Assembly (NCBI GenBank): GCA_963675575.1
Contig: OY776378.1
Coordinates: 434,001 to 498,000 of the forward strand
Direction: 5' to 3'
Length of the DNA: 64,000 nucleotides
Source: JAGLOK01 sp963675575
GTDB lineage: Bacteria > Bacillota > Clostridia > Christensenellales > UMGS416
Below the pieces are notes generated by a model. It was given only the letters and a program-made list of their open reading frames with translations. It ran no database searches and was not told where the DNA came from. Positions 15,901 to 24,098 of the stretch are shown in pieces. The position numbers and the translations under genes were made by a program. Every line of letters starts with the position of its first letter. The first letter of the stretch is position 1.

Positions 15901-18541
15901 AGCAAGCAGTTCTTTTCGTGAGTATATAGCCAAAAGAGCAGAACTTGTTGGTGCAATCAGATTACCTAATAATGCATTCAAACAAAATGCAGGTACAGAA
16001 GTAACCTCTGATATATTGTTTTTCCAAAAGCGGGATAGGATGATAGACATCAAACCCGATTGGACAGAAATTGGTCATACTTCGAGTGGAATTCCCATAA
16101 ATTCATATTATCAAAATAATGAGCACATGTTACTGGGTAAGATGGAATATCAAACAGGAATGTACGGACAGGAAACAGCATGTATTCCAGATGAAGACGC
16201 AAACCTTGAAGAGCAACTGCAAACTGCAATAACTTATCTGAGTACAGATATTACTCCATACCTTGATGAAGCACTTGAAATAGATAATGAAGTAACATCA
16301 ATACCTGCAAGTCCTGATGTTAAAAACTATAGCTATACACTTGTTGATGACGAAATCTATTATCGCGAAAATTCCATTATGATAAAACAGGCTTTATCTG
16401 ATACTTATGCAAAACGAATAAAGGATATGATAAGCCTTCGGAGTGCTGTTCGTGAAGTCATTGAAATACAAGTAAACTTCGGCGGCGATATTGAGTTTGA
16501 CAGAGCAAAACAGAAGCTAAACGATGCGTATGATAATTTTGTTAAAGCACATGGTAATATTTCAAGCCGTGCAGTAGAACTTGCATGTAATCAAGATGCA
16601 GACTTTCCATTGCTTTCTTCACTTGAAGTAATCGATGATAACAAGAACATTACTAAAGCTGATATGTTCTTTAAACGCACCATAAAGCCAAACAGAACAA
16701 TAGAACATGCGGACACGTCAACAGAAGCACTTACTATATCACTAAACGAAAAAGGTAAAGTTGATATTGAGTATATGGCGCACCTTACAAGGCAGGAAAA
16801 AGATATAGTAATAAAGGATTTAGAAGGAGTAATATTTAGAAATCCCGCTACATTTGAAGATGATAATCCTTATGATAATTTTGAAACTGCAGATGAATAT
16901 TTAAGCGGTAATGTAAGAAGCAAATTGAAATTAGCACAAGAGTATGCGAAGACTGATGATAAGTACAATATCAATGTACATATGCTTAATGAAATTCAAC
17001 CTGAAGATCTGGAAGCGGGGGATATTGAAGTAAGACTTGCAACTACTTGGATACCTGAAAAAGATGTACTGGATTTTATAGTGGACACACTTGAACCCGG
17101 ATACTACGCAAGCCGTAATCTGGAAGTTGAATACAGCAATAAACTGAGTGTATGGAAGATAAAAGGAAAGCAGTTTGCAAAAAATTCATTTGAGGCCACA
17201 GAGGTTTATGGCACAAGCAGAATGGACGCATATAGTATCATTGAAAACACACTAAATCTTAGAAAATTGACAATTAACGATTATGATATGGACGGCAAAG
17301 TACACTATAATCATAAGGAAACTGTGGCTGTCAAAGAAAAGCAAAGAAATATACGAATGCTCTTTAAGGATTGGGTATTTAATGAATCAGAGCGCAGGAA
17401 TAGATTAGTTAATATGTATAACCAAACATACAATAATATAAGGCTACGGGAGTATGATGGCAGCCACTTAACATTCCCCGGTATGAATCCTGAAATAGAG
17501 TTGCGTCCACATCAATCGAATGCAGTTGCAAGAATACTATATGGCGGAAATACCTTGCTTGCACACGAAGTGGGCGCCGGAAAGACATTTGTTATGTGTA
17601 GTGCCGGTATGGAACTAAAAAGGCTCGGTATATCAAATAAGATACTGTATGTTGTACCAAACCACCTTGTCGAACAAATGGGCAATGAAATGATGAGGCT
17701 TTATCCATCAGCTAATCTGTTGCTTGCAACAAAGAACGATTTCCAGAAGAAAAACAGACAGCGATTTGTAAGCAAGATAGCTACAGGCGAGTATGATGGC
17801 ATAATAATGGGCCATTCATCTTTTGAACGTATAGGGATATCACCTGAGCGTATGGAAAGACTTATCAATAATCAGATAGAAGAGATTATTGAAGCTATAT
17901 CTATTGCTGAATATGGTTCCTCTGATTGGACAGTCAAGCAGCTTGAAAGTAAAAGAAAAAGTCTACAGGTTAACCTTGAGAAGCTGCTCACTGCACCAAA
18001 AGATAACCAAATTAACTTTGAAAGCTTGGGTATAGATGCACTCATGATAGATGAAGCGCAAAATTATAAAAATTTGTTCCTTACAACTAAGATGAGTAAT
18101 GTAGCAGGTGTACCTCAAAGCGCTGCCAAGAAGAGTAGCGATATGTATGCCAAAATACAATACCTAAATGAACAAGGCGGAAAAGTTGTTTTTGCAACGG
18201 GAACGCCCCTGTCAAATTCAATGACAGAAATGTATACAATGCAAAGATACTTACAGCATGGCACTTTAAGAAAATACAAATTATCGGCATTTGATGAATG
18301 GGTATCGACATTTGGTGAAACCACTACTTCACTTGAACTTAGCCCCACATCGTCTGATAACTCAGACGTAAAATTTAAAAACAGCCTGTTTTCAGACAAA
18401 CTTTCTGATTGTTGGCTGTTTTTACTCTATTGCTATATATTTAAAAGAAGAATCAAGAGTTTTACTCCCTCATTACCTCTATCAATCTCTTTGTTCCCAC
18501 CATATTTATCGCTCTTACTATATTGTAAGCAAGGAAACTAA
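12905..18541 (+). CDS. ArdC-like/N6-DNA methylase/SNF2 helicase, 5-prime part cut by IS1182
   Basis: A giant ICE protein found in many clostridial conjugative elements, thought to process or protect DNA during transfer. Domains in order: ArdC-like N-terminus (about 20-90, with IYAQRPNATA and GRRIKRGTKSIAVL); a hydrophilic linker (about 260-390) that is also read in another frame as tnpV; two repeated domains containing GFxGGKxRI/DFF-like and W-rich segments; an N6-adenine methylase (motif I ILEPAMGTGNFFG about 880, motif IV as GNVPFG about 940); and a SNF2-type helicase (Walker A AHEVGAGKTF about 1555, DEAQ about 1718, FATGTPLSNS). True coding ends at 18345; the last 65 residues come from the inserted IS1182. 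Joined to 20197-21793 the frame is restored to 2345 codons. The helicase C-terminal lobe is lost, so the product should be inactive as a helicase. Confidence 0.9.
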   Translation: MAGRRYYETTKLIDDTLSLIQTNRIELTKFLTFSSSHYKYSFEDVLLIYAQRPNATAVTDMRTWNNALGRRIKRGTKSIAVLDNASETGLKYLFDVADTYGQVPPQHWQLENHHESEIKQVFLEGFENKTALNLNESNLNTIIDMKIRNDCTDYMNDIQYDIEDSYMEELDQRNVEIRFISTIMDCVGHIVSKRTGLDIGGEYNNELAFSAIWEFNTTPLKLRLYNAINKISKDILSIIELSVKKQNKQRLVDERSNTNEYELHSERRDSISKIASQQEVQADNSNGQVRQDGTEIPGGSETQQSTGDETERLFDGNVPQGGRRSERDDDISSETTIRKKSNTQPERLHGSSETSEYDTDPSRGDSSGSNSIPDEINAKNIGNEEGVEKSAPSLLPSDIYDPYEKELYIAQLAADYEKEDLEQAILHGSGFEGGKQRIIDFFSKEHSQNEKIIFLKKEYGIGGWTAIFEGDRHGFVNHDGKGLEVENWGIGKASIHLTWSKVATKIDELIENGKYHERRYPNEKLLIKHKNITEQISLLNDNIESDDKPILKDYGYKWDGMTMLENNQALEVFDEGIPIYLLHEDDTESLVEKREDLQAHLDNGGLVGIENDALENLKTFDTADESITQSQKDRTQYEAIFNSILKQGNITKNGKHKIAECFYKNLNEEELITELKEVYGDLYSQIDIDDKIIHWHIGSNGYRIFVNGFDNPVIDYSWDEIVPRLDKLIKNGEYQDKNIEVSRDYIDIISNQNAGKETLEDKTELISFTIDSDFEIPNGQKTRFGLNVNAIKLLKDIESEDRLATSDEQEILSRYAGWGGIPNVFNSNKADWTHEYQELIAILNEDEYNAARASTLNAHYTDPIVIRSIYQALNNFGFKGGNILEPAMGTGNFFGCMPEDMRTSSKLTGVELDSITGRIAKQLYQSADIHVMGFEKTNIPDNAYDVVIGNVPFGAYKVSDSKYDKHNFMIHDYFIAKSIDKVRPKGIVAVITSKGTMDKASSSFREYIAKRAELVGAIRLPNNAFKQNAGTEVTSDILFFQKRDRMIDIKPDWTEIGHTSSGIPINSYYQNNEHMLLGKMEYQTGMYGQETACIPDEDANLEEQLQTAITYLSTDITPYLDEALEIDNEVTSIPASPDVKNYSYTLVDDEIYYRENSIMIKQALSDTYAKRIKDMISLRSAVREVIEIQVNFGGDIEFDRAKQKLNDAYDNFVKAHGNISSRAVELACNQDADFPLLSSLEVIDDNKNITKADMFFKRTIKPNRTIEHADTSTEALTISLNEKGKVDIEYMAHLTRQEKDIVIKDLEGVIFRNPATFEDDNPYDNFETADEYLSGNVRSKLKLAQEYAKTDDKYNINVHMLNEIQPEDLEAGDIEVRLATTWIPEKDVLDFIVDTLEPGYYASRNLEVEYSNKLSVWKIKGKQFAKNSFEATEVYGTSRMDAYSIIENTLNLRKLTINDYDMDGKVHYNHKETVAVKEKQRNIRMLFKDWVFNESERRNRLVNMYNQTYNNIRLREYDGSHLTFPGMNPEIELRPHQSNAVARILYGGNTLLAHEVGAGKTFVMCSAGMELKRLGISNKILYVVPNHLVEQMGNEMMRLYPSANLLLATKNDFQKKNRQRFVSKIATGEYDGIIMGHSSFERIGISPERMERLINNQIEEIIEAISIAEYGSSDWTVKQLESKRKSLQVNLEKLLTAPKDNQINFESLGIDALMIDEAQNYKNLFLTTKMSNVAGVPQSAAKKSSDMYAKIQYLNEQGGKVVFATGTPLSNSMTEMYTMQRYLQHGTLRKYKLSAFDEWVSTFGETTTSLELSPTSSDNSDVKFKNSLFSDKLSDCWLFLLYCYIFKRRIKSFTPSLPLSISLFPPYLSLLLYCKQGN
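13680..14033 (+). CDS. tnpV: TnpV-like protein overprinted within the helicase gene
   Basis: A 117-residue frame lying wholly inside the helicase gene in a different forward frame. It matches the TnpV family of clostridial transposons along its length: YPKLRV, then MGKYGRMALKYLEEAKP, LNGSL, VDDEANE, and the end NMIRTQAEEIVLDQIVY. TnpV of Tn4451-type elements is about this size. A strong AAAGGAG at 13665-13671 stands 8 bases before the ATG, which a chance shadow frame would not be expected to have. The helicase frame across the same bases is low-complexity and rich in S, E, G, R and D, as expected if it is the second reading of a pre-existing gene. TnpV function is unknown. Confidence 0.75.
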   Translation: MNMNYTQRDGIQYPKLRVSKKFKPITQMGKYGRMALKYLEEAKPNRALEMKLNGSLMETFHKVDDEANEMMISLQKQLLEKNPIPNQNDYMGAVKHRNMIRTQAEEIVLDQIVYQMR

Positions 18542-20192
18542 ACCCAAGCTCAGCAGTTGCTTTTTCTTTACCTTTGCATAGTAGATAATGTGCTCCGTGA
18601 TGCCACTTAACCGTCCCAAATGGATGCTCTGACAAACACATTCGCTCTTTTAATTTCTCCTTATCATTCTTTATTGTTAAGACTACCTTCTTATGAATTT
18701 CGTCTTTTCGATTGAAACTGTTATACGGTGTTCTTTGGACGATATCTTTTGGGATCTTTAGCAGCTTGTGCTTGTAATTACCATACATTTTGACAGGTAC
18801 ATATTTAGTGTCGGGTCCAAAGCTTACTTCTTTATGGTTTTTACCACTTGTGCATCTGTTTGGGCATTGTCTGCATGCGTCTTTATTGGTATATATATCA
18901 CCGTGTTTTTTGCTTTTGGTCTTTTTTAATATGTGTCCCATCGGACATGTTACTGTACCATCTTCATTCCGCATAAAACAGCTTTTTTCGCTTTGCTTTT
19001 GTACTTCTATTGAGACCGCTGTATTTTCAAAGCATTCAGGCAGTATTCCTGCTTTGATACATTTTTCTATGTCCTCGGATTTTGTGGATTTTCTCTCCTC
19101 TTCGCTGATTTTAGCTTCCTCATACTCCAGATTATATATTCTTTCTTTTTTATCGTATTTAAGTGCTACATTTGGAATTGTTCCATTTAATATGCAATTT
19201 AAAATATCTTTTCTGCTGTCATAACCTTTATCCGCTGTTATTTCAATTGAGTCCTTTTCAAGTGTTTCTTTAGTCTCTTTCGACACTTGATTAAGCAAGC
19301 CCTGGTCAGTACAAGCGTTTGTTACTTCATATCCTGCGATAAGATGGCTGCCACCGTCCACTGCGCTCTGCACGTTGAATGCGCATTTATATCCGTCTTT
19401 TGAATGCATGACACGTGCTTCGGGGTCTGTTGTTAATTTCTGTGTTTCTCCCGTTTCATTGAGCTCTTTCAGATAATCCTGATATTTCTCTTTTCTTGTC
19501 TTTAGCTCTTCTATGAAGCCCTTTATTTCCTCCGAAGTGTATTCTTTGTCTTCATTTTTGCGACTATCCTCTTCATCCATTTGACGGAGATACTTTGCAA
19601 TATTTTCATCTATTCTCGCTAGTTTTTCGTTCAGTGTTTTCTTGTTATATGCTTTGCTTTTTGAATTTACCGCTCGAATTTTTGTGCCGTCTATTGCCAG
19701 TAGTTTGCTTTCGTACAATTTAAGTTTCATGCATATCTTTACAAAACTTTTAAATACATTCTTTATTGCTTTTTTATTATCTTTTCTGAAATCTGATATT
19801 GTTCTAAAGTCCGGTCTTAGTTTATTGATAAGATAGAATAACTCTATATTGCGATGGCTTTCTTTCATAAGCTTTCTTGAGCTTCTAATTCCGTTTATAT
19901 ATCCGTATACATAAAGCTTTAAGAGGTCTCTCGGATCATAGCTTGGATGACCTGTCGCGTTTGGTTTGGCCCTTTTTATCCCTAACTCTTTTAAATTCAT
20001 ACCATCTACAAACGCATCTATCACTCTTACCGGATTATCCTCTTTTATCATATCTTCTATGCAGTCCGGCAGAAAGGTTTTTTGTCCTCTTTTTTTGCCT
20101 TTTATGTAATCCATAATATAATACCTTTTTTCTTCCTATTATATCATATTTTACTATTTGTTTGGGCTGGTTATCGGTTTTCGGACAGTCTG
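18346..20192 (-). mobile_element. IS1182-family element, copy C (1847 bp), in helicase gene
   Basis: Inverted relative to copies A and B, with the same ends and length. It is flanked by GCCC at 18342-18345 and GCCC at 20193-20196. Removing it with one GCCC gives LELS-PDGKGF in a continuous helicase frame, which proves both the target duplication and the disruption. Confidence 0.93.
18462..20114 (-). CDS. IS1182-family transposase (copy C)
   Basis: This is a 550-residue DDE transposase, intact, and nearly identical to the copies at 1237 and 3088. Visible changes are methionine for leucine in VDGMNLKEL, valine in KDIVQRTP and asparagine in TIKNDKEKL. The N-terminal DUF772-type domain, the AIDGTK and TADKGYD aspartates and the Cys cluster are all present. 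It is transcribed against the host helicase gene. Confidence 0.93.
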   Translation of the reverse strand: MDYIKGKKRGQKTFLPDCIEDMIKEDNPVRVIDAFVDGMNLKELGIKRAKPNATGHPSYDPRDLLKLYVYGYINGIRSSRKLMKESHRNIELFYLINKLRPDFRTISDFRKDNKKAIKNVFKSFVKICMKLKLYESKLLAIDGTKIRAVNSKSKAYNKKTLNEKLARIDENIAKYLRQMDEEDSRKNEDKEYTSEEIKGFIEELKTRKEKYQDYLKELNETGETQKLTTDPEARVMHSKDGYKCAFNVQSAVDGGSHLIAGYEVTNACTDQGLLNQVSKETKETLEKDSIEITADKGYDSRKDILNCILNGTIPNVALKYDKKERIYNLEYEEAKISEEERKSTKSEDIEKCIKAGILPECFENTAVSIEVQKQSEKSCFMRNEDGTVTCPMGHILKKTKSKKHGDIYTNKDACRQCPNRCTSGKNHKEVSFGPDTKYVPVKMYGNYKHKLLKIPKDIVQRTPYNSFNRKDEIHKKVVLTIKNDKEKLKERMCLSEHPFGTVKWHHGAHYLLCKGKEKATAELGFSFLAYNIVRAINMVGTKRLIEVMRE

Positions 20193-20196
20193 GCCC

Positions 20197-21793
20197 TGAC
20201 GGGAAGGGATTCAGACAAAAAGAAAGACTAGCACGCTTCTTTAACCTTCCGGAGCTTATGAATCTATTCAAGCAAGTAGCAGACATTCAGACAAATGAAA
20301 GCTTGAATCTTCCAAGACCGGAACTGAAAACTGGCAAACCACAGATAGTATCAGTTAAAGCTTCAGAAGAGCTCAAAGAAGAGATTATTAAGCTTGGAGA
20401 AAGAGCAGACGCCTGCAAAGCAGGCGGTATCGATCCAAGGGAGGATAATTTTCTAAAAATTACAACCGAAGGCAGGATGCTAGCTACTGACATGAGATTG
20501 GTAGATGAATCCTTTGGTGATAATCCAAACAGCAAAGTTAATGTGATGATTGATAATGTATTCTCCATATGGAATGAAACAGCAGCAGAAAGATTAACTC
20601 AATTGATATTTTGTGATATGGGTACACCGGGCGGAAAGAGTTTTAACCTCTATCAAGATATGAAAGACAAGCTACTACTCAAAGGAATACCGGAAGATGA
20701 GATAGTATTCATACATGATGCAAAGACAGATAAGCAAAAGGATGATCTGTTCAGGGATGTAAGATGCGGCGATGTGAGGATACTGATTGGCTCTACTGCA
20801 AAGATGGGAACGGGCACCAATTGCCAGAAAAAGATGATTGCATTACATGAGATTGATATACCATGGCGCCCTGACCAGATAACACAGCGTGAGGGTAGGA
20901 TATTAAGACAAGGAAATGATAATGCTGAAATATCTATATTCAGATATGTAACAGAAGGGTCATTTGATGCCTACTCATGGCAATTAATTGAGGCAAAGCA
21001 TAAATTCTTCGCACAAATCATGACCAACAAAGTTGTTACACGCACTGCTGATAATATTGACCAAGCAGCACTGTCCTATGCTGAGATTAAAGCACTTGCA
21101 ACCGGTAACCCTTTGATCAAGGAAAAGATGGAGGTGGATTTAGAAGTTAACAGACTCACAATACTGAAGCAGCAATATAATTCAACAAGGTATAAGCTGC
21201 AGGATAATATTACACTTCATCTGCCAAGACGGATTGCTGATGGCGAGGAGCGAGTAGAAAACATACAAAAGGATATTGAACTTAGGAACAAGAGCAATAG
21301 CCAAGAATTCAGTATCACAATTAAGGGCAAAACTTTTGAAAAGAGAGCAGATGCGGCAGAATTCTTTCACACAATTGTATCCACACTAAAACCAACAACG
21401 GAACCTTTATCAATCGGCAATTACAAGGACTTTGAAATACTTGCTGAACGCACCACACTTTTCAATGAGTTTTACATCATTATCCGTGGACATTGCGACC
21501 ATAAGTTTGATTTTGGAGATAGTGCATTAGGCAATATCACAAGACTTGAAAACTGTATCAAAGGATTTGACGATAAACTCACCAGAGCATTTGAAAGACT
21601 CGAAACTGCAAAGGGTAACCTTGAAAGCAGTAAGGTTGAATATGCTAAATCATTCACTCAAGGGCAGAGGCTGGAGAGTTATTTAAACAGACAAAGCGAG
21701 CTGGATAAGTTATTGGGATTTGGTGAGGAAGATATAGAGGATTTAGAACAAAATGAAGTGAGTGAGGAAGAAAGTAGCGAAATTACAATTTGA
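20197..21793 (+). pseudogene. 3-prime part of the ArdC-like/methylase/SNF2 helicase gene
   Basis: Continues the 12905 gene after IS1182 copy C. It holds the second helicase lobe: FFNLPELMNLF, IGSTAKMGTGTNCQ at about 200 residues in, and the SNF2 motif VI segment WRPDQITQREGRILRQGN. A helical C-terminal region ends with an acidic tail (EEDIEDLEQNEVSEEESS). There is no start codon with a ribosome binding site in the proper place, and the open frame before 20197 is IS sequence. If the IS promoter reads outward a truncated C-terminal protein could be made. The next gene starts 24 bases downstream. Confidence 0.88.
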
Positions 21794-21816
21794 TAAATCG
21801 CAGAGAGGAGGTATTA

Positions 21817-22755
21817 ATGGCTAATAATTTCACCCAACAACAATTTGAACAAGCAAAATCAGTCAGCTTGATAAACTACTTACAATCTCAAGGTCAGCAG
21901 CTTAAAAAGGAAGGCAACAGATATCGTCACAAAGAGCATGATAGCTTATTAATCAATGAGAACAATCAATGGTTTTGGAACTCACGAAATCTTTATGGCA
22001 ATAATGCAATAAGCTATCTGAGATTGGTAGAGAATATGTCGCTCCCGCAAGCGGTAAACGCTTTAACAGGCGATGATATAATAACAACTACATATAAAGA
22101 ACATGAAAAGGTTGCTGAAGAAAAGCAGCCTTTTGTTTTACCCAGAAAAAGTGATAATTATAAAAGAGCATTTGCATATCTTAATAAAACTCGAGGGATT
22201 GATGCTGAGATAATTTCAGAAATGATGAAGCAGCATAGAATTTATGAAAGCTCTCAGTATCATAATTGTGTATTCATCGGTTATGACGAACAAGGGGTTC
22301 CTAATCATGCATCACAGTGGGGAACATATTATTCGGAATCAAGAAAGCCATTTAAAGGCGAAGTGAAGAACTCTGATAAAACATGCGGATTTATTATGCC
22401 GGGCGTTAGCCAGACAGTGTATGTGTTCGAAAGCCCGATAGACGCAATGAGCCATGCGACATTGTATAAGATGGATAGTGATGATTGGACTAAGAACAAT
22501 AGGCTTTCTTTATGTTGCACTTGGGATGGTGCCTTGGAACGATTTTTGAAATCACATGAGATGAAAGAAATAGTATTTTGTCTGGATAACGACACTGGAG
22601 GCAATACAGCAAGTGATAAATATTTAGAAAAATATGCCCTGCAAGGCTATACGGTATCAAGAGAAAAACCAAAAGCAAATGATTTTAATGACGAGCTGAT
22701 GAACGCACTTGCACGGGGAAAGGATTATGAAGATGAAATGGAGATGGAAATATGA
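21817..22755 (+). CDS. DUF3991/TOPRIM-domain protein (primase-like)
   Basis: A 312-residue protein with the arrangement of ICE proteins annotated as DUF3991 plus TOPRIM. The N-terminal part has INYLQSQGQQLKKEGNRYRHKEHDSLLI, as in DnaG-like zinc-less primase relatives, and NNAISYLRLVENMS. The middle DUF3991-like part is VLPRKSDNYKRAFAYLNKTRGI. The C-terminal TOPRIM-like fold has VYVFESPIDAMSHATL (the E..IDA glutamate) and FCLDNDTGG (D-x-D). It may prime or process transferred DNA. GAGAGGAGGTATTA supports ATG 21817. Its last 4 bases overlap the sortase gene. Confidence 0.82.
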   Translation: MANNFTQQQFEQAKSVSLINYLQSQGQQLKKEGNRYRHKEHDSLLINENNQWFWNSRNLYGNNAISYLRLVENMSLPQAVNALTGDDIITTTYKEHEKVAEEKQPFVLPRKSDNYKRAFAYLNKTRGIDAEIISEMMKQHRIYESSQYHNCVFIGYDEQGVPNHASQWGTYYSESRKPFKGEVKNSDKTCGFIMPGVSQTVYVFESPIDAMSHATLYKMDSDDWTKNNRLSLCCTWDGALERFLKSHEMKEIVFCLDNDTGGNTASDKYLEKYALQGYTVSREKPKANDFNDELMNALARGKDYEDEMEMEI

Positions 22756-23429
22756 ATGATAAAATTAAATATAAAGCAATACTAATACTCCTGCTGATAA
22801 CGGCAGGTATTTTTATATTTGTATTTCCAGCAATCGAAAACAAATTAAACAACAATAAAAAGGATGCAATTATGAAAGCTATTGAAGAAGGCAAAGAGGT
22901 GATAGAAATAAAATTGCCAAAAGACAATGCTGTGGATGATGTTTATAACTTAGATATTGATACTACTTTTATTCCATTGATTACTCATATACCAACAGTG
23001 AGACCGCTCAATGATAAAGTAGTTGATGAAGTGCAGGGCATAGGAATAATTGAAATAAAGAAGATAAGTCTAAAACTTCCCATCGTAGAAGGAGTTGATA
23101 GTAAAAAGCTAAAAGTTGCTGTAGTTCATGTACCTATGACTTCAGCCATTGGAACTATTGGTAATAGCATTATTGTAGGTCACAGAAATTATACTTATGG
23201 TGAAATGTTTAATCGACTGGATGAAGTGGATGTCGGAGACATCATCAAAATAACAATGCTGGATGGAACAGAATATAAATATAAAGTATATGCAACTACA
23301 GTAATTGAGCCAGGTGATAGTGAACTATTTGATTTTGAACCTGGACAAAAGAAACTGACACTCCTTACTTGCACTCCTGTCAGAAAAGCAACACACAGAT
23401 TATTAGTTATAGCAGAGCTCATGGAATGA
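22752..23429 (+). CDS. Class D-like sortase
   Basis: A membrane-anchored transpeptidase of 225 residues that would link surface proteins to the wall or build pili. It has one N-terminal membrane segment (residues about 8-27), then a sortase barrel with IGIIEIKKISLKLPIVEGV, the catalytic histidine in VGHRNY (about 143), the cysteine in LTLLTCTP (about 206), and the arginine in THRLLV. Spacing and the LPIVEG segment fit the class C/D group. Its likely client is the ICE-encoded adhesin beginning at 62654. It starts in the ATGA overlap with the TOPRIM gene. Confidence 0.88.
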   Translation: MNDKIKYKAILILLLITAGIFIFVFPAIENKLNNNKKDAIMKAIEEGKEVIEIKLPKDNAVDDVYNLDIDTTFIPLITHIPTVRPLNDKVVDEVQGIGIIEIKKISLKLPIVEGVDSKKLKVAVVHVPMTSAIGTIGNSIIVGHRNYTYGEMFNRLDEVDVGDIIKITMLDGTEYKYKVYATTVIEPGDSELFDFEPGQKKLTLLTCTPVRKATHRLLVIAELME

Positions 23430-23640
23430 TTTGTTTTTCTGCTTTAGTATGCGACCGAAGGGAGCAATATGTCAAGGAGCGAAGCGAAAGGAACTTCTTG
23501 TGCAAGATAAGGTATCGGATTCCCGATACCCTTAACAGCCAAAAAGCACAGCTTTTTGCAGATATACGTAGGTATTAAGAGAATTTCAAACATCCGATTA
23601 CTTGTATTTCTATCGGATTTTCATCGGATTAGGAAAGGAG
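23430..23640. other. Candidate oriT region upstream of relaxosome genes
   Basis: A non-coding stretch between sortase and relaxosome genes that is dense in inverted repeats. GGTATCGG (23511-23518) and CCGATACC (23523-23530) form a perfect 8-bp stem with loop ATTC. CAAAAAGC (23540-23547) and GCTTTTTG (23551-23558) form another. ATCCGAT at about 23591 pairs with ATCGGAT at about 23611, and ATCGGATT is repeated twice. Its place directly before the ribbon-helix-helix and relaxase genes is the usual place of oriT. The nick site itself cannot be named. Confidence 0.5.
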
Positions 23641-23644
23641 TAGT

Positions 23645-24085
23645 ATGAATAAGCTGGAAACTAAGAAAGTATCGTTTCTATTACCAATGAATACATTCAT
23701 TGCAGTGGAAGAATTATCAGCTAAAAGACTAATAACACCTAGTGAGTTAATAAGAGAATATATAAACAAAGGATTATCTGTAGATGCAACACTAGCAGAT
23801 TTGGATAATATCCGTTCTAACATTCGAGCAGAACTTGTGAGCTATCTGAAACCACAAGTAGAGAGAATCATAAAGTGTGTAATAAAAGGCGGCATTGCAT
23901 CATCTGCAGGATACTATTTAAATGCAAAAGCTATATCAAGCTTTGTACCAAGTCATTTGCAATCAGAATATGAAAGTGCTCTGATGGAAAGTAAAAAACT
24001 CGGTGTAGCTCATATGCAAGTGAGAGATAGAAAAGTAGATGAGTTTATGAAAGAAAGTGAAGATAAGCTTGATAGAAAATTATAA
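23645..24085 (+). CDS. Relaxosome accessory protein, ribbon-helix-helix type
   Basis: A 146-residue protein. Its N-terminus (KKVSFLLPMNTFIAVEELSAKRLITPSELIREYINKGL is spread over residues about 6-45) has the strand-helix-helix pattern of RHH DNA-binding proteins that bind oriT with the relaxase. The rest is helical and charged. It stands between the oriT candidate and the relaxase, and AAAGGAG precedes its ATG, so a MobC-like role is inferred from fold pattern and position rather than from a clear family match. Confidence 0.65.
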   Translation: MNKLETKKVSFLLPMNTFIAVEELSAKRLITPSELIREYINKGLSVDATLADLDNIRSNIRAELVSYLKPQVERIIKCVIKGGIASSAGYYLNAKAISSFVPSHLQSEYESALMESKKLGVAHMQVRDRKVDEFMKESEDKLDRKL

Positions 24086-24098
24086 GGAGTGATACCTA

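Noticed and set aside
23369..23578. 69-residue open frame overlapping the sortase end
   Set aside because: Its second half lies over the perfect hairpins of the oriT candidate, it lacks a ribosome binding site and its composition is not protein-like.
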